A stretch of 64,000 nt of DNA, taken from NCBI RefSeq assembly GCF_023896955.1, contig NZ_JAMHIW010000012.1:62001-126000 (forward strand). The letters are read 5' to 3'. The translations under genes were made by a program, and so were the position numbers. Below the pieces are notes generated by a model. That model was not told the DNA's origin. It did no database searches and was given only the letters and a program-made list of their open reading frames with translations. This stretch comes from Micromonospora sp. RHAY321. GTDB lineage: Bacteria; Actinomycetota; Actinomycetes; Mycobacteriales; Micromonosporaceae. The stretch's first letter is position 1; each line of letters opens with the position of its first letter. Shown here piece after piece: positions 27,701 to 34,739 of this stretch.

Positions 27701-28040
27701 TCCGGTGAAGGGTCAGGTCGATCGGGACCCAGTCGCCGCCACGGCGAACCCGGCTCGGCCCGAGGGAAAGCTCCGCCCGGAACTGCCCGTCGGGTAGGGC
27801 GAACACCTCGGTGGTCTCGGAGGTGAGGCTCTTGACCTGCACCGGTTTGCCGGTCTTTCGGGCGGCCCGTAGGGACACCGCCTCGTCCGACCTGTTCTCT
27901 GCGCCACCCGTTACGCCATCAGGCCCGGCGGCGAGGTACTCCGCCGGTTCGCCCGATATGCCAGCCAATGCGACCGCCGTCAGCACGGCAACACCTGCCG
28001 CAAGGCATGAACGAACGGTGGCAGTCTTCCGACGTGCCAC
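24798..28040 (-). CDS. secreted FG-GAP (integrin-like) repeat protein, first gene of the RHS operon
   Basis: The protein is 1080 aa. The GTG at 28040 follows GGGGGAGGG by 3-4 nt; an ATG at 28106 has no site. A basic N-terminus and hydrophobic segment form a signal peptide. The region about 70-300 resembles that of the next gene, including the shared (A/V)LPDVDLV-type motif. A beta-sandwich region and a fibronectin-like segment follow, and about 600-1060 holds FG-GAP repeats with Ca-binding loops such as DFNGDGVADVAIADP and DANNDGCTDLAVG. FG-GAP repeats form beta-propellers used in adhesion. It overlaps the LamG gene by one base and heads the operon. Confidence 0.85.
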   Translation of the reverse strand: MARRKTATVRSCLAAGVAVLTAVALAGISGEPAEYLAAGPDGVTGGAENRSDEAVSLRAARKTGKPVQVKSLTSETTEVFALPDGQFRAELSLGPSRVRRGGDWVPIDLTLHRNADGSVRPAAHPHDLSISGPQPDGTHELAAVGKGDDRVAVNWAGALPEPQLREDRATYVNALPDVDLVVRASRNGLETLFVVKSPAALSRVATLTLPLTGRNVADTQRGVGGDTVIRDATGRAIATTPALLMWDARVDAQGAPVNKVPVTSTVAKVAKTAAGSGIALTLTPDQKWLKAPERQYPITIDPQINPLSTTFDTFVQANESVDRGGEPDLRLGKLGPTGPITRTFARWDTTALVGKQINTATISLWNWWSVQCAGRSWELWTTGSISDGIVWSNQPAWNHQEKVTTASAGFDSSCDDNWVGVAATSFFQRAANAGDTRADMGLRATDETDSTSFKQFRSRNYSGTTEVPKASVTYNSYPTVTARATVPATSCVTGSTRPTVNTVTPQLKATVSDADATAMTVAFEWWAMNADTPIGSATYANVANGATVAATVPAGAFVDGGIYRWRVKASDGVSGSDTWSSFCEMQVYTTVAPVTGCVGGTESDFNGDGVADVAIADPEALVNGQTRAGQLHVSYGGSSTADTLYEGVAKVPGAPEPGDRFGTSISSYDANNDGCTDLAVGVPFQDVSGLQDAGVVLVLLGSRAGLAKGPDSLIYHQDVTNVPDAAEAFDWFGYAVAGSQTASGQPYVVIGAPGESLASPVTGIVHYIRGTVNLALGQGGAGIPGAAEIDDRTGYAVAASKYHWAVSSPGEAIGTEVFAGAVNVFSHVLTSGLPTLAAELNQDAVPGPERDRAEANDNFGKSIAIAPYRPVGSAQGTQDSLVVVGAPGEDDLGGVRPTFPRPTDVGTAHVFHVTATNTVTQVKSVLDNGRQLNSSSGDYLGEKVAVVNTNPAVEGTSSTMFIAVGIPGRDSFAPTEDGGPNTADVGQVWVLPALGSTNAPVKIERNGTSLPGDPRMSEIVGTSLGVTSKRLLVASPYGTDAVYGFTWSSLAGGATTPTETWQPGVNGFPANVSTFGAAVN

Positions 28041-28663
28041 GAACCCTCCCCCGTGTGTCTTCAAATATCGATCGGGACTGTAGGGATGAGCCTGCTCTAC
28101 GCACAAGTACTGTCACAAACAGTGAGGAGGAAAGCGACAATAGAGGTATTTCGTCGACGACGATCACTCCGTGGAGTCTTCCCTGCTCAGAGCGGATGGG
28201 CCGGGAATGGCTCACCAACCCTCGGCCAAGCACACTGAGTCAGGGATTCGGGCACCGAAAACGGCCGCGCAGACAGCAGAAATGCATCAACCACAGTGGA
28301 GGCAACTCGACACTGTGTGGTCCTGACCGACCCACTGGTAAACACGACGACGGCGGTGGGGAAAAGAAGCCGGGCACCGATCGGATCCAGGTCGAAATTG
28401 ACCGCCCCGGAACATCCAGAATTGACGGTTCCAGCCATCCCCACCTGCCAGGATGGTCCGTCGTCACCGCAGGCCAACCGCCGGATGTCCAGAACAGCGG
28501 ACGCACATCCCGCACTGCCCGGAGAAGCGGGAAAAAGCGTTACCGGCCGAGGCCGAACGCGCGGCTACCCTCTCGATCCACTCGGGATCCGGGAAGTCGG
28601 GGCATCCTCGCGCCTGGGACACCCCGACTTCACCGAAAGCGAGTCGATCAAGCCAAGAGCCGG
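28041..28663. other. intergenic region upstream of the RHS operon
   Basis: About 620 bp without a credible gene, noticeably less GC-rich than the flanks between 28080 and 28450. It must hold the promoter of the minus-strand RHS operon; no clear -35/-10 pair could be picked. The amidase terminator lies at 28593-28631. Confidence 0.6.
28593..28631 (-). terminator. terminator of the amidase gene
   Basis: GAAGTCGGGG (28593-28602) pairs perfectly with 28622-28631, 33 bp after the amidase stop on the minus strand, with a 19-nt loop. Confidence 0.6.
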
Positions 28664-29629
28664 TCAGACCCGGGTGAGCCGGACGGCGTCGGCGATGACC
28701 AGGCCGGTGCCGTTGCTCCACCGGCTCACCCCCACCCGGTTGGCGTCCCCGGCGGGCAGCGTGAACGTGCCGAGGATCCGCCACTGACCACCGGTCACGC
28801 GCTGGTCGACGATGACCGTCCGGTTACCCGTGGTGGTGGAGACGATGTAAGGGGCGGCGCTGTTGTAGCCGGCGTTCGCCGGCCACCAGGCGTCGACACG
28901 GTAGTTGGCGGTGGCCGGGACGTTGAACCGGTACCACGCGACGTCACTGGCCGCGACCGGCTCCGCGTAGCGGTAGTCGGTGCCGTGCCGCTGGCTGGAG
29001 TACGTCGAGACACCCCAGTTGGCGCTGGCCGTGAACCGCCCGGCGGTGGTGTTGTCCACCGTGGAGGACCAGGCCGGGCCGCCGCCCGCCATCTTCGCCG
29101 CCACGTCGGCGCGCATCACGTTCAGGTCGATGAAGGACGGGTCGATCTTTCCGGTGGTGCTGGTCTCCCGGTGCCCCCGGGCGTAGCTGCTGTCCCTGCC
29201 CAGCCGGGTGAGGACTGCGGCGGTGGCGGCGATCGAGGCGTTGTACTGCGCGGCGGTCATCTCCTGGTTGACACCGTTGTAGTCGATCTCCCACCCGATC
29301 ATCAGGGTGTTGCCGTCTCCGGCCGGGATCGGCCCGCTGCCGCCGCTGACCCCGGCGTGGTTGCACCGGCCGGCGGAGATGACGTGGAAGACGCCGTTGT
29401 AGTCGACGAGCGCCTGGCAGAGCGGGCCGGGCAGGTCGGACCGGCCGTTGATGCAGATGCCGAGCGCGGGGTGCGGGTTGCTGGCGCTGGAGGTCGAGGC
29501 CGTGTGGTGCCAGAGCACCCCGATCGGGTCGAAGGAACCGGGGCGCATCCGGTTGAGCCAGTCGCCCTCGACGACGACCTGGACCCCGGCGGCGCGCAGC
29601 ACGTCCACCAGCCAGGGGATGGTCGCCAT
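28664..29629 (-). CDS. N-acetylmuramoyl-L-alanine amidase with golvesin-like C-terminal domain
   Basis: The protein is 321 aa. An Amidase_2/PGRP-type domain (about 1-175) carries WHHTAS (H41-H42), a central histidine in the HVISAGRCNHAG stretch, and GHRETSTTGKIDP (H153, K161, D163), the expected zinc-binding and catalytic set for cleaving the lactyl-amide bond of peptidoglycan. Residues about 185-320 match the golvesin C-terminal-like beta-sandwich (YRVDAWWPANAGYN, VIADAVRL). The ATG at 29629 has GGGGAG 5 nt upstream. The protein itself has no signal peptide, but a 50-residue ORF encoding one ends in the overlap TGATG, so export is uncertain. Confidence 0.88.
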   Translation of the reverse strand: MATIPWLVDVLRAAGVQVVVEGDWLNRMRPGSFDPIGVLWHHTASTSSASNPHPALGICINGRSDLPGPLCQALVDYNGVFHVISAGRCNHAGVSGGSGPIPAGDGNTLMIGWEIDYNGVNQEMTAAQYNASIAATAAVLTRLGRDSSYARGHRETSTTGKIDPSFIDLNVMRADVAAKMAGGGPAWSSTVDNTTAGRFTASANWGVSTYSSQRHGTDYRYAEPVAASDVAWYRFNVPATANYRVDAWWPANAGYNSAAPYIVSTTTGNRTVIVDQRVTGGQWRILGTFTLPAGDANRVGVSRWSNGTGLVIADAVRLTRV

Positions 29630-29781
29630 CAGGACTCCCCGAGCAGGTCGGCCAGGCACTCGGCCTTGGGCGCGGCACTCGCCGGGGTGGGCCGGACGAC
29701 GGTGGTCAGTGCGACGGCCACCAGGGCGGGGATGCCGAGCATCCCTCGGCGGCGCAGACGGATGGATGGTGACCGGGCCAT
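29629..29781 (-). CDS. 50-aa exported micropeptide coupled to the amidase
   Basis: The ATG at 29781 follows GGAGG. The product has an Arg-rich n-region (RLRRRG), a hydrophobic core (IPALVAVALTTVV) and an ASA-APK cleavage-like site, leaving a mature peptide of only about 16 residues with one Cys. Its stop codon overlaps the amidase ATG (TGATG). It may be a genuine coupled small gene or the detached signal peptide of an ancestral secreted amidase. Confidence 0.55.
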   Translation of the reverse strand: MARSPSIRLRRRGMLGIPALVAVALTTVVRPTPASAAPKAECLADLLGES

Positions 29782-29918
29782 GACGATCCTCCAGCGACGA
29801 CGGGTTCGTGACACATCGACGAACGTGATGACGGGCACGGTATACCGTCACGAGCGTCGATGTCGATACCCTTCATCAGCGAGCCGCGCGCTGAAGGAAA
29901 TTGGCAGCGGGAGCGCCG

Positions 29919-30704
29919 TCAGGCGGCGCCGAGCGCGTCGATGTCGCGCATCTCCTCCGCCGTCAACGAGAAGTGGAAGACGTCGAAGTTGGCCGTGATC
30001 CGCTCCGGAGTCACCGACTTCGGGATCACCACGATCTCGTGGTCGATGTGCCAGCGCAGCACCACCTGCGCCGGCGACACGCCGTGTGCGCCGGCGATCC
30101 GGGTCAGCACCGGGTCACTGAGATCGGTGGTCTTGAACGGGCTGTACCCCTCCAGCACCACGCCCCGGTCCCGGTGCTCGGCGTGCCGCTGCCGGTCGTA
30201 CAGCGCCGGCCCCCACCGGATCTGGTTGACCGCCGGGTTCTCCTCGGTCGACTGGATGAGCTCGTCCATCTGGGCGGTGCTGTAGTTGCTCACCCCGACG
30301 GCCCGGGCGAGATTCTCGTCGCGGGCGACCAGCAGCTCCCGCCACATCGGGATGCTGTCCGTGGCGGACGGCGGCCAGTGGATCAACCAGAGGTCCACCT
30401 GCTCGACGCCGAGTGCCTCCAGGCTGGCCTCCAAGGTCTCGCGCTCGCGGCCCACCCGGTCCGGCGGGACCTTGGTGGTGATGAAGACGTCCTCCCGGCG
30501 CAGCCCGCTCTCCTTCAGCGCGCGGCCGACCTCCCGCTCGTTGCCGTAGAGGGTGGCCGTGTCGAGGTGCCGGTAGCCGGTGTCGAGCGCGGCCAGCACG
30601 GCGTCGTAGCCCGCCTGGCCGGTGGCCTGCCAGGTGCCGAAGCCGAGCAGAGGCATCCGCACCTCTCCGGGGAGCAGGGCGGTGGGCTGATCGGTGAGGT
30701 CCAT
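29919..30704 (-). CDS. aldo/keto reductase
   Basis: The protein is 261 aa, near the usual length for short bacterial AKR5-type enzymes. The tetrad D-Y-K-H is visible: LDTATLYGNE (Asp and Tyr), ITTKV (Lys) and LIHWP (His). The NADPH-binding C-terminal segment VVIPKSVTPERI is present. It reduces aldehydes or ketones, such as 2,5-diketogluconate-type or methylglyoxal substrates; the true substrate is unknown. The start has no Shine-Dalgarno site but a TAGAAC box 7 nt upstream, close to the leaderless pattern. It is divergent from the LigD-like gene, sharing a 95-bp spacer. Confidence 0.92.
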   Translation of the reverse strand: MDLTDQPTALLPGEVRMPLLGFGTWQATGQAGYDAVLAALDTGYRHLDTATLYGNEREVGRALKESGLRREDVFITTKVPPDRVGRERETLEASLEALGVEQVDLWLIHWPPSATDSIPMWRELLVARDENLARAVGVSNYSTAQMDELIQSTEENPAVNQIRWGPALYDRQRHAEHRDRGVVLEGYSPFKTTDLSDPVLTRIAGAHGVSPAQVVLRWHIDHEIVVIPKSVTPERITANFDVFHFSLTAEEMRDIDALGAA

Positions 30705-30799
30705 GAGGACCGTTCTACCCCGCCGGGACCCGTCCCGCCGAGCGAACCGGACACTCGGGCGTCCAGCGCGACGGTCCGGTTTGCCGGAGAATGCGGGAT

Positions 30800-31846
30800 G
30801 TGACGGACCGGCTGGAGGAGTATCGGCGCCGACGGGATGCGACCCGTACGCCGGAGCCGGTGCCGGACCGGAGCCAGGCGCCTGCCGGCTCCGACGGCGC
30901 CTCGCGCTTCGTCATCCAGCAGCACCACGCCCGCAGCCTGCACTGGGACCTGCGCCTGGAGCACGAGGGAGTCCTCGCCTCCTGGGCGGTGCCGCGCGGC
31001 CTGCCCCGCGACCCCGGCCGCAACCACCTCGCCGTGCACACCGAGGACCACCCGATGGAGTACCTCGACTTCTCCGGTGAGATACCCGCCGGCGAGTACG
31101 GCGGTGGCCGGATGGTCATCCACGACCAGGGCACCTACCGCGCCGAGAAGTGGCGCGACGACGAGGTGATCGTGACGCTCGCGGGTGAACGGACCGAAGG
31201 TCGCTACGTGCTCTTCGCCACCGGCGGCAAGGACTGGATGATCCGGCGCACCGACCCCGCGCCGCCGGGCTGGACACCGATGCCCGAGCTGGTCCGCCCG
31301 ATGCACGCCACGCCCGCCGCCGGGCTCCCGCGAGACCGCGCCACATGGGGGTACGAGCTGCGCTGGGACGGGGTCCGGGCGATGGCGTACGTCTCCGGCG
31401 GGCGGCTCCGGCTGCTCTCCGAGACCGACGAGGAGATCACCGGCGGGTACCCGTGGCTGCGGGCGCTGGCCGAGGCGCTGGCGCCGACCGAGGCGGTGCT
31501 CGACGGTGTGCTCGTCCGCATCGACGGCGCCGGCCGGGTCCGCCCGGTGCGCCCGGCCAGCGGCGGTAGGGTCCCGGCGGGGGCCCAGTTCCTGCTCGTC
31601 GACCTGCTGTGGCTGGAGGGCGTGAGCAGCGTCGACGTGCCGTACGCGCAACGCCGGGAGCTGCTCGACGGGCTGGCGTTGACCGGTACGCACTGGCAGA
31701 CTCCGCCGTGGTTTCCCGGCGCGGGCGACGAGGCGCTGCGCACCGGTCGGGAGCAGGGCCTGCCGGGCATCGTCGCCAAGCGGCTGGACTCGGTCTACGA
31801 ACCGGGGCGGCGCAGCCGGCACTGGCTGAGCATCGACGCGGTCTGA
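30800..31846 (+). CDS. LigD-type 3'-phosphoesterase fused to a ligase-like domain lacking the nucleophilic lysine
   Basis: The protein is 348 aa. Residues about 35-150 are a LigD phosphoesterase (PE) domain with QHHARSLHWD (H42/H43, H48, D50) and HTEDHPMEY (H80, H84); this domain trims 3'-phosphate or ribonucleotide ends during bacterial end joining. Residues about 165-348 follow the nucleotidyltransferase fold of ATP-dependent ligases, but motif I reads ELRWDG (R188 in place of Lys) and the motif III acid is replaced (LDGVLV). Motif V-like VAKRLD and the RRSRHWL end remain. Self-adenylation is not expected. The GTG at 30800 has GGAG 10 nt upstream. Ku and the polymerase are not nearby. The threonine synthase gene follows 14 bp downstream. 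Confidence 0.88.
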   Translation: MTDRLEEYRRRRDATRTPEPVPDRSQAPAGSDGASRFVIQQHHARSLHWDLRLEHEGVLASWAVPRGLPRDPGRNHLAVHTEDHPMEYLDFSGEIPAGEYGGGRMVIHDQGTYRAEKWRDDEVIVTLAGERTEGRYVLFATGGKDWMIRRTDPAPPGWTPMPELVRPMHATPAAGLPRDRATWGYELRWDGVRAMAYVSGGRLRLLSETDEEITGGYPWLRALAEALAPTEAVLDGVLVRIDGAGRVRPVRPASGGRVPAGAQFLLVDLLWLEGVSSVDVPYAQRRELLDGLALTGTHWQTPPWFPGAGDEALRTGREQGLPGIVAKRLDSVYEPGRRSRHWLSIDAV

Positions 31847-31860
31847 CGGCGAGGAGCGAC

Positions 31861-33051
31861 GTGTACCTGACCCACCTGGACTGCCCGCGCTGCGGCCGGG
31901 AGTACGCCGCCGACGAGGTGCAGAACCTCTGCGAGTGCGGCTCGCCGCTGCTGGCCCAGTACGACCTGCCGGCGGTGGCGAAGGCGGTCACCCCGGAGCG
32001 CTTCCCGCTGCGCCCGGCCGACCTGTGGCGCTACCGGGAGCTGCTGCCGGTGGCCGACCCACGGCACATCACCACGCTCGGCGAGGGCTGGACGCCGCTG
32101 CTGCGCGCCCCCGCGTACGGCGCCGAGATCGGCATCGCGGACCTGATGGTCAAGGACGAGGGGTTGATCCCGACCGGCTCGTTCAAGGCGCGCGGCGCGG
32201 CGGTGGGTGTGAGCCGGGCCCGTGAGCTGGGCGTCGAGCGGATCGCGATGCCCACCAACGGCAACGCCGGATCGGCGTGGGCGACGTACGCGGCGCGGGC
32301 CGGGATGGGGGCGACCATCGTCATGCCGTTGGGAGCGCCGGTCATCTGCCGGAACGAGTGCGTGGCCGCCGGGGCCGACCTGCGCCTGGTCGACGGGCTG
32401 ATCAGCGACGCCGGCCGGCGGGTGGCCGAGCTGGTCGCGGAGTCCGGCGGGACGGTCTTCGACGCCGGCACGCTGCGCGAGCCCTACCGGCTGGAGGGCA
32501 AGAAGACCATGGGGTACGAGATCGTCGAGCAGCTCGGTTGGCAGGCGCCCGACGTGATCATCTACCCGACGGGCGGCGGGGTCGGGCTCATCGGCATCCA
32601 CAAGGCGCTGCACGAGATGCGCGAGCTGGGTTGGATCGGAGACAAGCTGCCCCGGCTGGTGGCGGTGCAGTCGACCGGCTGCGCGCCGATCGTGCGGGCC
32701 TTCGCCGCGGGTGAGGACCGGGCGCAGCCGTGGGAGGACGCGCACACGGTGGCGTTCGGCATCACCGTGCCGTCGCCGCTGGGTGACGAGCTGATCCTGG
32801 CCGCGCTGCGGGCGTCGGCCGGCACCGCGGTCGCCGTCGACGACGCGGACATCCTGGCCGACCTGCGGGACTTCGCCGCCCGGGAGGGGCTGCTGCTCTG
32901 CCCGGAGGGCGCGGCCTGTCTGACCGCCGCGCGGCAACTGCGCGCTGGCGGGTGGATCCGGGCCGGTGAGCGGGTGGTGGTGCTCAACACCGGCGCCGGG
33001 TTGAAGTATCCGGAGACGGTCGACGTTTCCGGCGTGCCCGTGCTGGCCTGA
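31861..33051 (+). CDS. thrC: threonine synthase (PLP-dependent)
   Basis: The protein is 396 aa. It converts O-phosphohomoserine to threonine. A short Cys-rich N-terminus (CPRCG, then CECG) is followed by the fold-II PLP core. K109 in PTGSFKARG is the Schiff-base lysine, NGNAGS contacts the substrate carboxylate, and the glycine-rich PTGGGVGLIG holds the PLP phosphate. The GTG at 31861 follows GAGGAG by 5 nt. The usual partners hom and thrB are not adjacent. Because a second thrC is common in actinomycetes and some paralogues act on other phospho-amino acids, the exact substrate is slightly uncertain. Confidence 0.88.
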   Translation: MYLTHLDCPRCGREYAADEVQNLCECGSPLLAQYDLPAVAKAVTPERFPLRPADLWRYRELLPVADPRHITTLGEGWTPLLRAPAYGAEIGIADLMVKDEGLIPTGSFKARGAAVGVSRARELGVERIAMPTNGNAGSAWATYAARAGMGATIVMPLGAPVICRNECVAAGADLRLVDGLISDAGRRVAELVAESGGTVFDAGTLREPYRLEGKKTMGYEIVEQLGWQAPDVIIYPTGGGVGLIGIHKALHEMRELGWIGDKLPRLVAVQSTGCAPIVRAFAAGEDRAQPWEDAHTVAFGITVPSPLGDELILAALRASAGTAVAVDDADILADLRDFAAREGLLLCPEGAACLTAARQLRAGGWIRAGERVVVLNTGAGLKYPETVDVSGVPVLA

Positions 33052-33058
33052 GACGGCG

Positions 33059-33092
33059 GGCGCCCCGCGGGCCGTGCGGTCCGCGGGGCGCC
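33059..33092. terminator. bidirectional terminator between thrC and the pectate lyase
   Basis: GGCGCCCCGCGG (33059-33070) pairs perfectly with 33081-33092, 8 bp after the thrC stop and 12 bp after the stop of the convergent pectate lyase gene. Confidence 0.8.
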
Positions 33093-33103
33093 GTCGCGCC
33101 GGC

Positions 33104-34471
33104 CTACTGGTAGGTGATGTCGGACGGTGTGTAGAAGCAGTTGACGCCGTCGGCGCCCTCGCCGATCTCGGTCGGCTCGTCGCCCTTCGGTACGCCGCGG
33201 TACTTGACGCAGATCGAGGTCTCCCGGTCCGGGTCGTCGACGATGGTGATCCGGCTGAACCGGGCGGTGTCGCCCCAGTTGGTGTTGATGCCCGCGATCG
33301 CGTCGGTGTCCCGGACGACCACGTTGTCGATCACCACGTGCCGCTGGTACGACGTGGAGCAGTTGCCGCAGGCCCGGTAGAGCTTGCCGGCGTTCTCCAC
33401 CCGGAAGTTCCTGATGTAGACGGTGCCCGATCCGTTGTGCTGGAAGACCTTGTCGCTGGCGGAGCGGGCGCCGCCGCCGTCGACGGTGTACGTGGTGCCG
33501 CCGCGGAAGGTGGCGGCGTCCTCGCCCACGTCCTCCCACCAGACGTTGATCAGGGTGCAGTTGCCCTCGCAGTGCACGCCGTCACCGGCCGGCGCACCGA
33601 TGATCACATTGCGCAGGGTGGCTCCGGCGGCCAGCTCGAACATCGGGTCCTGGCTCTCGCTCTGCCCGCCGTCGCCGATGCCGTAGTAGCGCTTGAGCCC
33701 GCCGTCGAACGTGCCGGAGACCGGGATCGTCGCGTCCACCTTCTGGCTGCCGGTGGGCGTCGGCCAACCCGCGGGCGGCGGGGTGGTGGGTGGTGGCGTG
33801 GTCGGCGGCGGGGTGGTCGGCGGCGGCGTGGTCGGGTTGCCACCGCCGGACGAGTCGACCGCGACGTCGTCGAAGCTGCCGCTGGCGTACGCGGTGACCA
33901 GGCCGATCCGGCCGGCGGCGGCCAGGCTGTTGCTGCCGGCGGCGATCTGGGTGCCGTTGACGAAGCCCCGGATGGTGCTGCCGCTGGTCTCGATGCGCAG
34001 GGTGTACCAGGTGCCGGTGCTGACGCCGAGCGACGCGGAGCCGATCGCGGTGATGCTGGTGCCGTTGACGGCCTGGAGTTCGGCCCGGCCGGAGCCGAGC
34101 AGGGCCAACCGGTACATCTTGGTGCTGCTGCTGGAGCGTGCGGCCAGCCCGACCAGGGCGCTGGACGAGCCGAAGCTCACCGGCTTGACCCGGGCCTGCA
34201 CGGAGTAGTCGGCCCAGCCGGTCTGGCCGGCGAACTGCCGGGCCAGCTCACTGCCGGCGTTGGACTGGTTGAGCACGCCGGAGCCGTCCGTGACGACCGT
34301 CCAGGTGCCGCCGGACTTGGACCAGCCGGAGGCGTTGCCGTCGTTGAAGTTGTCGGTGAACACGGTGGCCGCGAGGGCCGAGGTCATGCCGGCCGCGAGG
34401 GCCGCCACGGTCGCCCCGGCGCCCACCGCGAGCAGCAGTGGTCGTCGGCCGGGGAGTCGTCTCTTCTGCAC
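33104..34471 (-). CDS. secreted PL3 pectate lyase with N-terminal concanavalin-like domain
   Basis: The protein is 455 aa. A signal peptide ends near ALAA (about residue 35). Residues about 38-215 form a LamG/laminarinase-like jelly roll (FTDNFNDGNASGW, WYTLRIETSGSTI), probably carbohydrate-binding. A Thr/Pro linker with four PTTPP-type repeats (about 215-234) joins it to a family 3 pectate lyase (about 234-455) with VHCEGNCTLINVWWEDVGED and the disulfide-rich YRACGNCSTS. The enzyme cleaves polygalacturonate by Ca-dependent beta-elimination outside the cell. The GTG at 34471 follows AAGGAGG; a longer start has none. It ends against the thrC terminator. Confidence 0.92.
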   Translation of the reverse strand: MQKRRLPGRRPLLLAVGAGATVAALAAGMTSALAATVFTDNFNDGNASGWSKSGGTWTVVTDGSGVLNQSNAGSELARQFAGQTGWADYSVQARVKPVSFGSSSALVGLAARSSSSTKMYRLALLGSGRAELQAVNGTSITAIGSASLGVSTGTWYTLRIETSGSTIRGFVNGTQIAAGSNSLAAAGRIGLVTAYASGSFDDVAVDSSGGGNPTTPPPTTPPPTTPPPTTPPPAGWPTPTGSQKVDATIPVSGTFDGGLKRYYGIGDGGQSESQDPMFELAAGATLRNVIIGAPAGDGVHCEGNCTLINVWWEDVGEDAATFRGGTTYTVDGGGARSASDKVFQHNGSGTVYIRNFRVENAGKLYRACGNCSTSYQRHVVIDNVVVRDTDAIAGINTNWGDTARFSRITIVDDPDRETSICVKYRGVPKGDEPTEIGEGADGVNCFYTPSDITYQ

Positions 34472-34608
34472 AGTTGTCCTCCTTGACGCATGTGGTGGCG
34501 ATCCCATGACCGTCCGTACGGGGACGTGCCGGCACGGCGCGCTGCCACGACCTGGGATCGGTGCGCCCCGTCGGATGCCCGGTCTCCGGAGCGGGGTGAA
34601 GCGGGATC

Positions 34609-34633
34609 AAAGCCCTGGGGAAAGGGCTTTCCC
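34609..34633. promoter_or_regulatory. alternative inverted repeats upstream of the pectate lyase
   Basis: AAAGCCC (34609-34615) pairs with GGGCTTT (34624-34630), while GGGAAA (34618-34623) can instead pair with TTTCCC (34628-34633). It lies between the glucoamylase stop and the pectate lyase start, so it may be a weak terminator of the former or an operator of the latter. Confidence 0.35.
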
Positions 34634-34739
34634 GTCTCTTCGAGGCTAGGTCCGCGTACGCATCAGCGTCAATGCCTGGCGCTTGCAGGTCTGTTGCAGG
34701 ATTCACCGGTGGCGGGGTGGCACGCGGCCGACGCCCGGG

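Noticed and set aside
28107..28660. Plus-strand open frames in the spacer upstream of the RHS operon
   Set aside because: They have no ribosome binding site, no domain, poor codon bias for this genome, and are interrupted by the amidase terminator.
33780..33840. Short GTGGTCGGCGGCGGG-like tandem repeat as a CRISPR-like or regulatory array
   Set aside because: It encodes the Thr/Pro linker of the pectate lyase and follows its codon phase.
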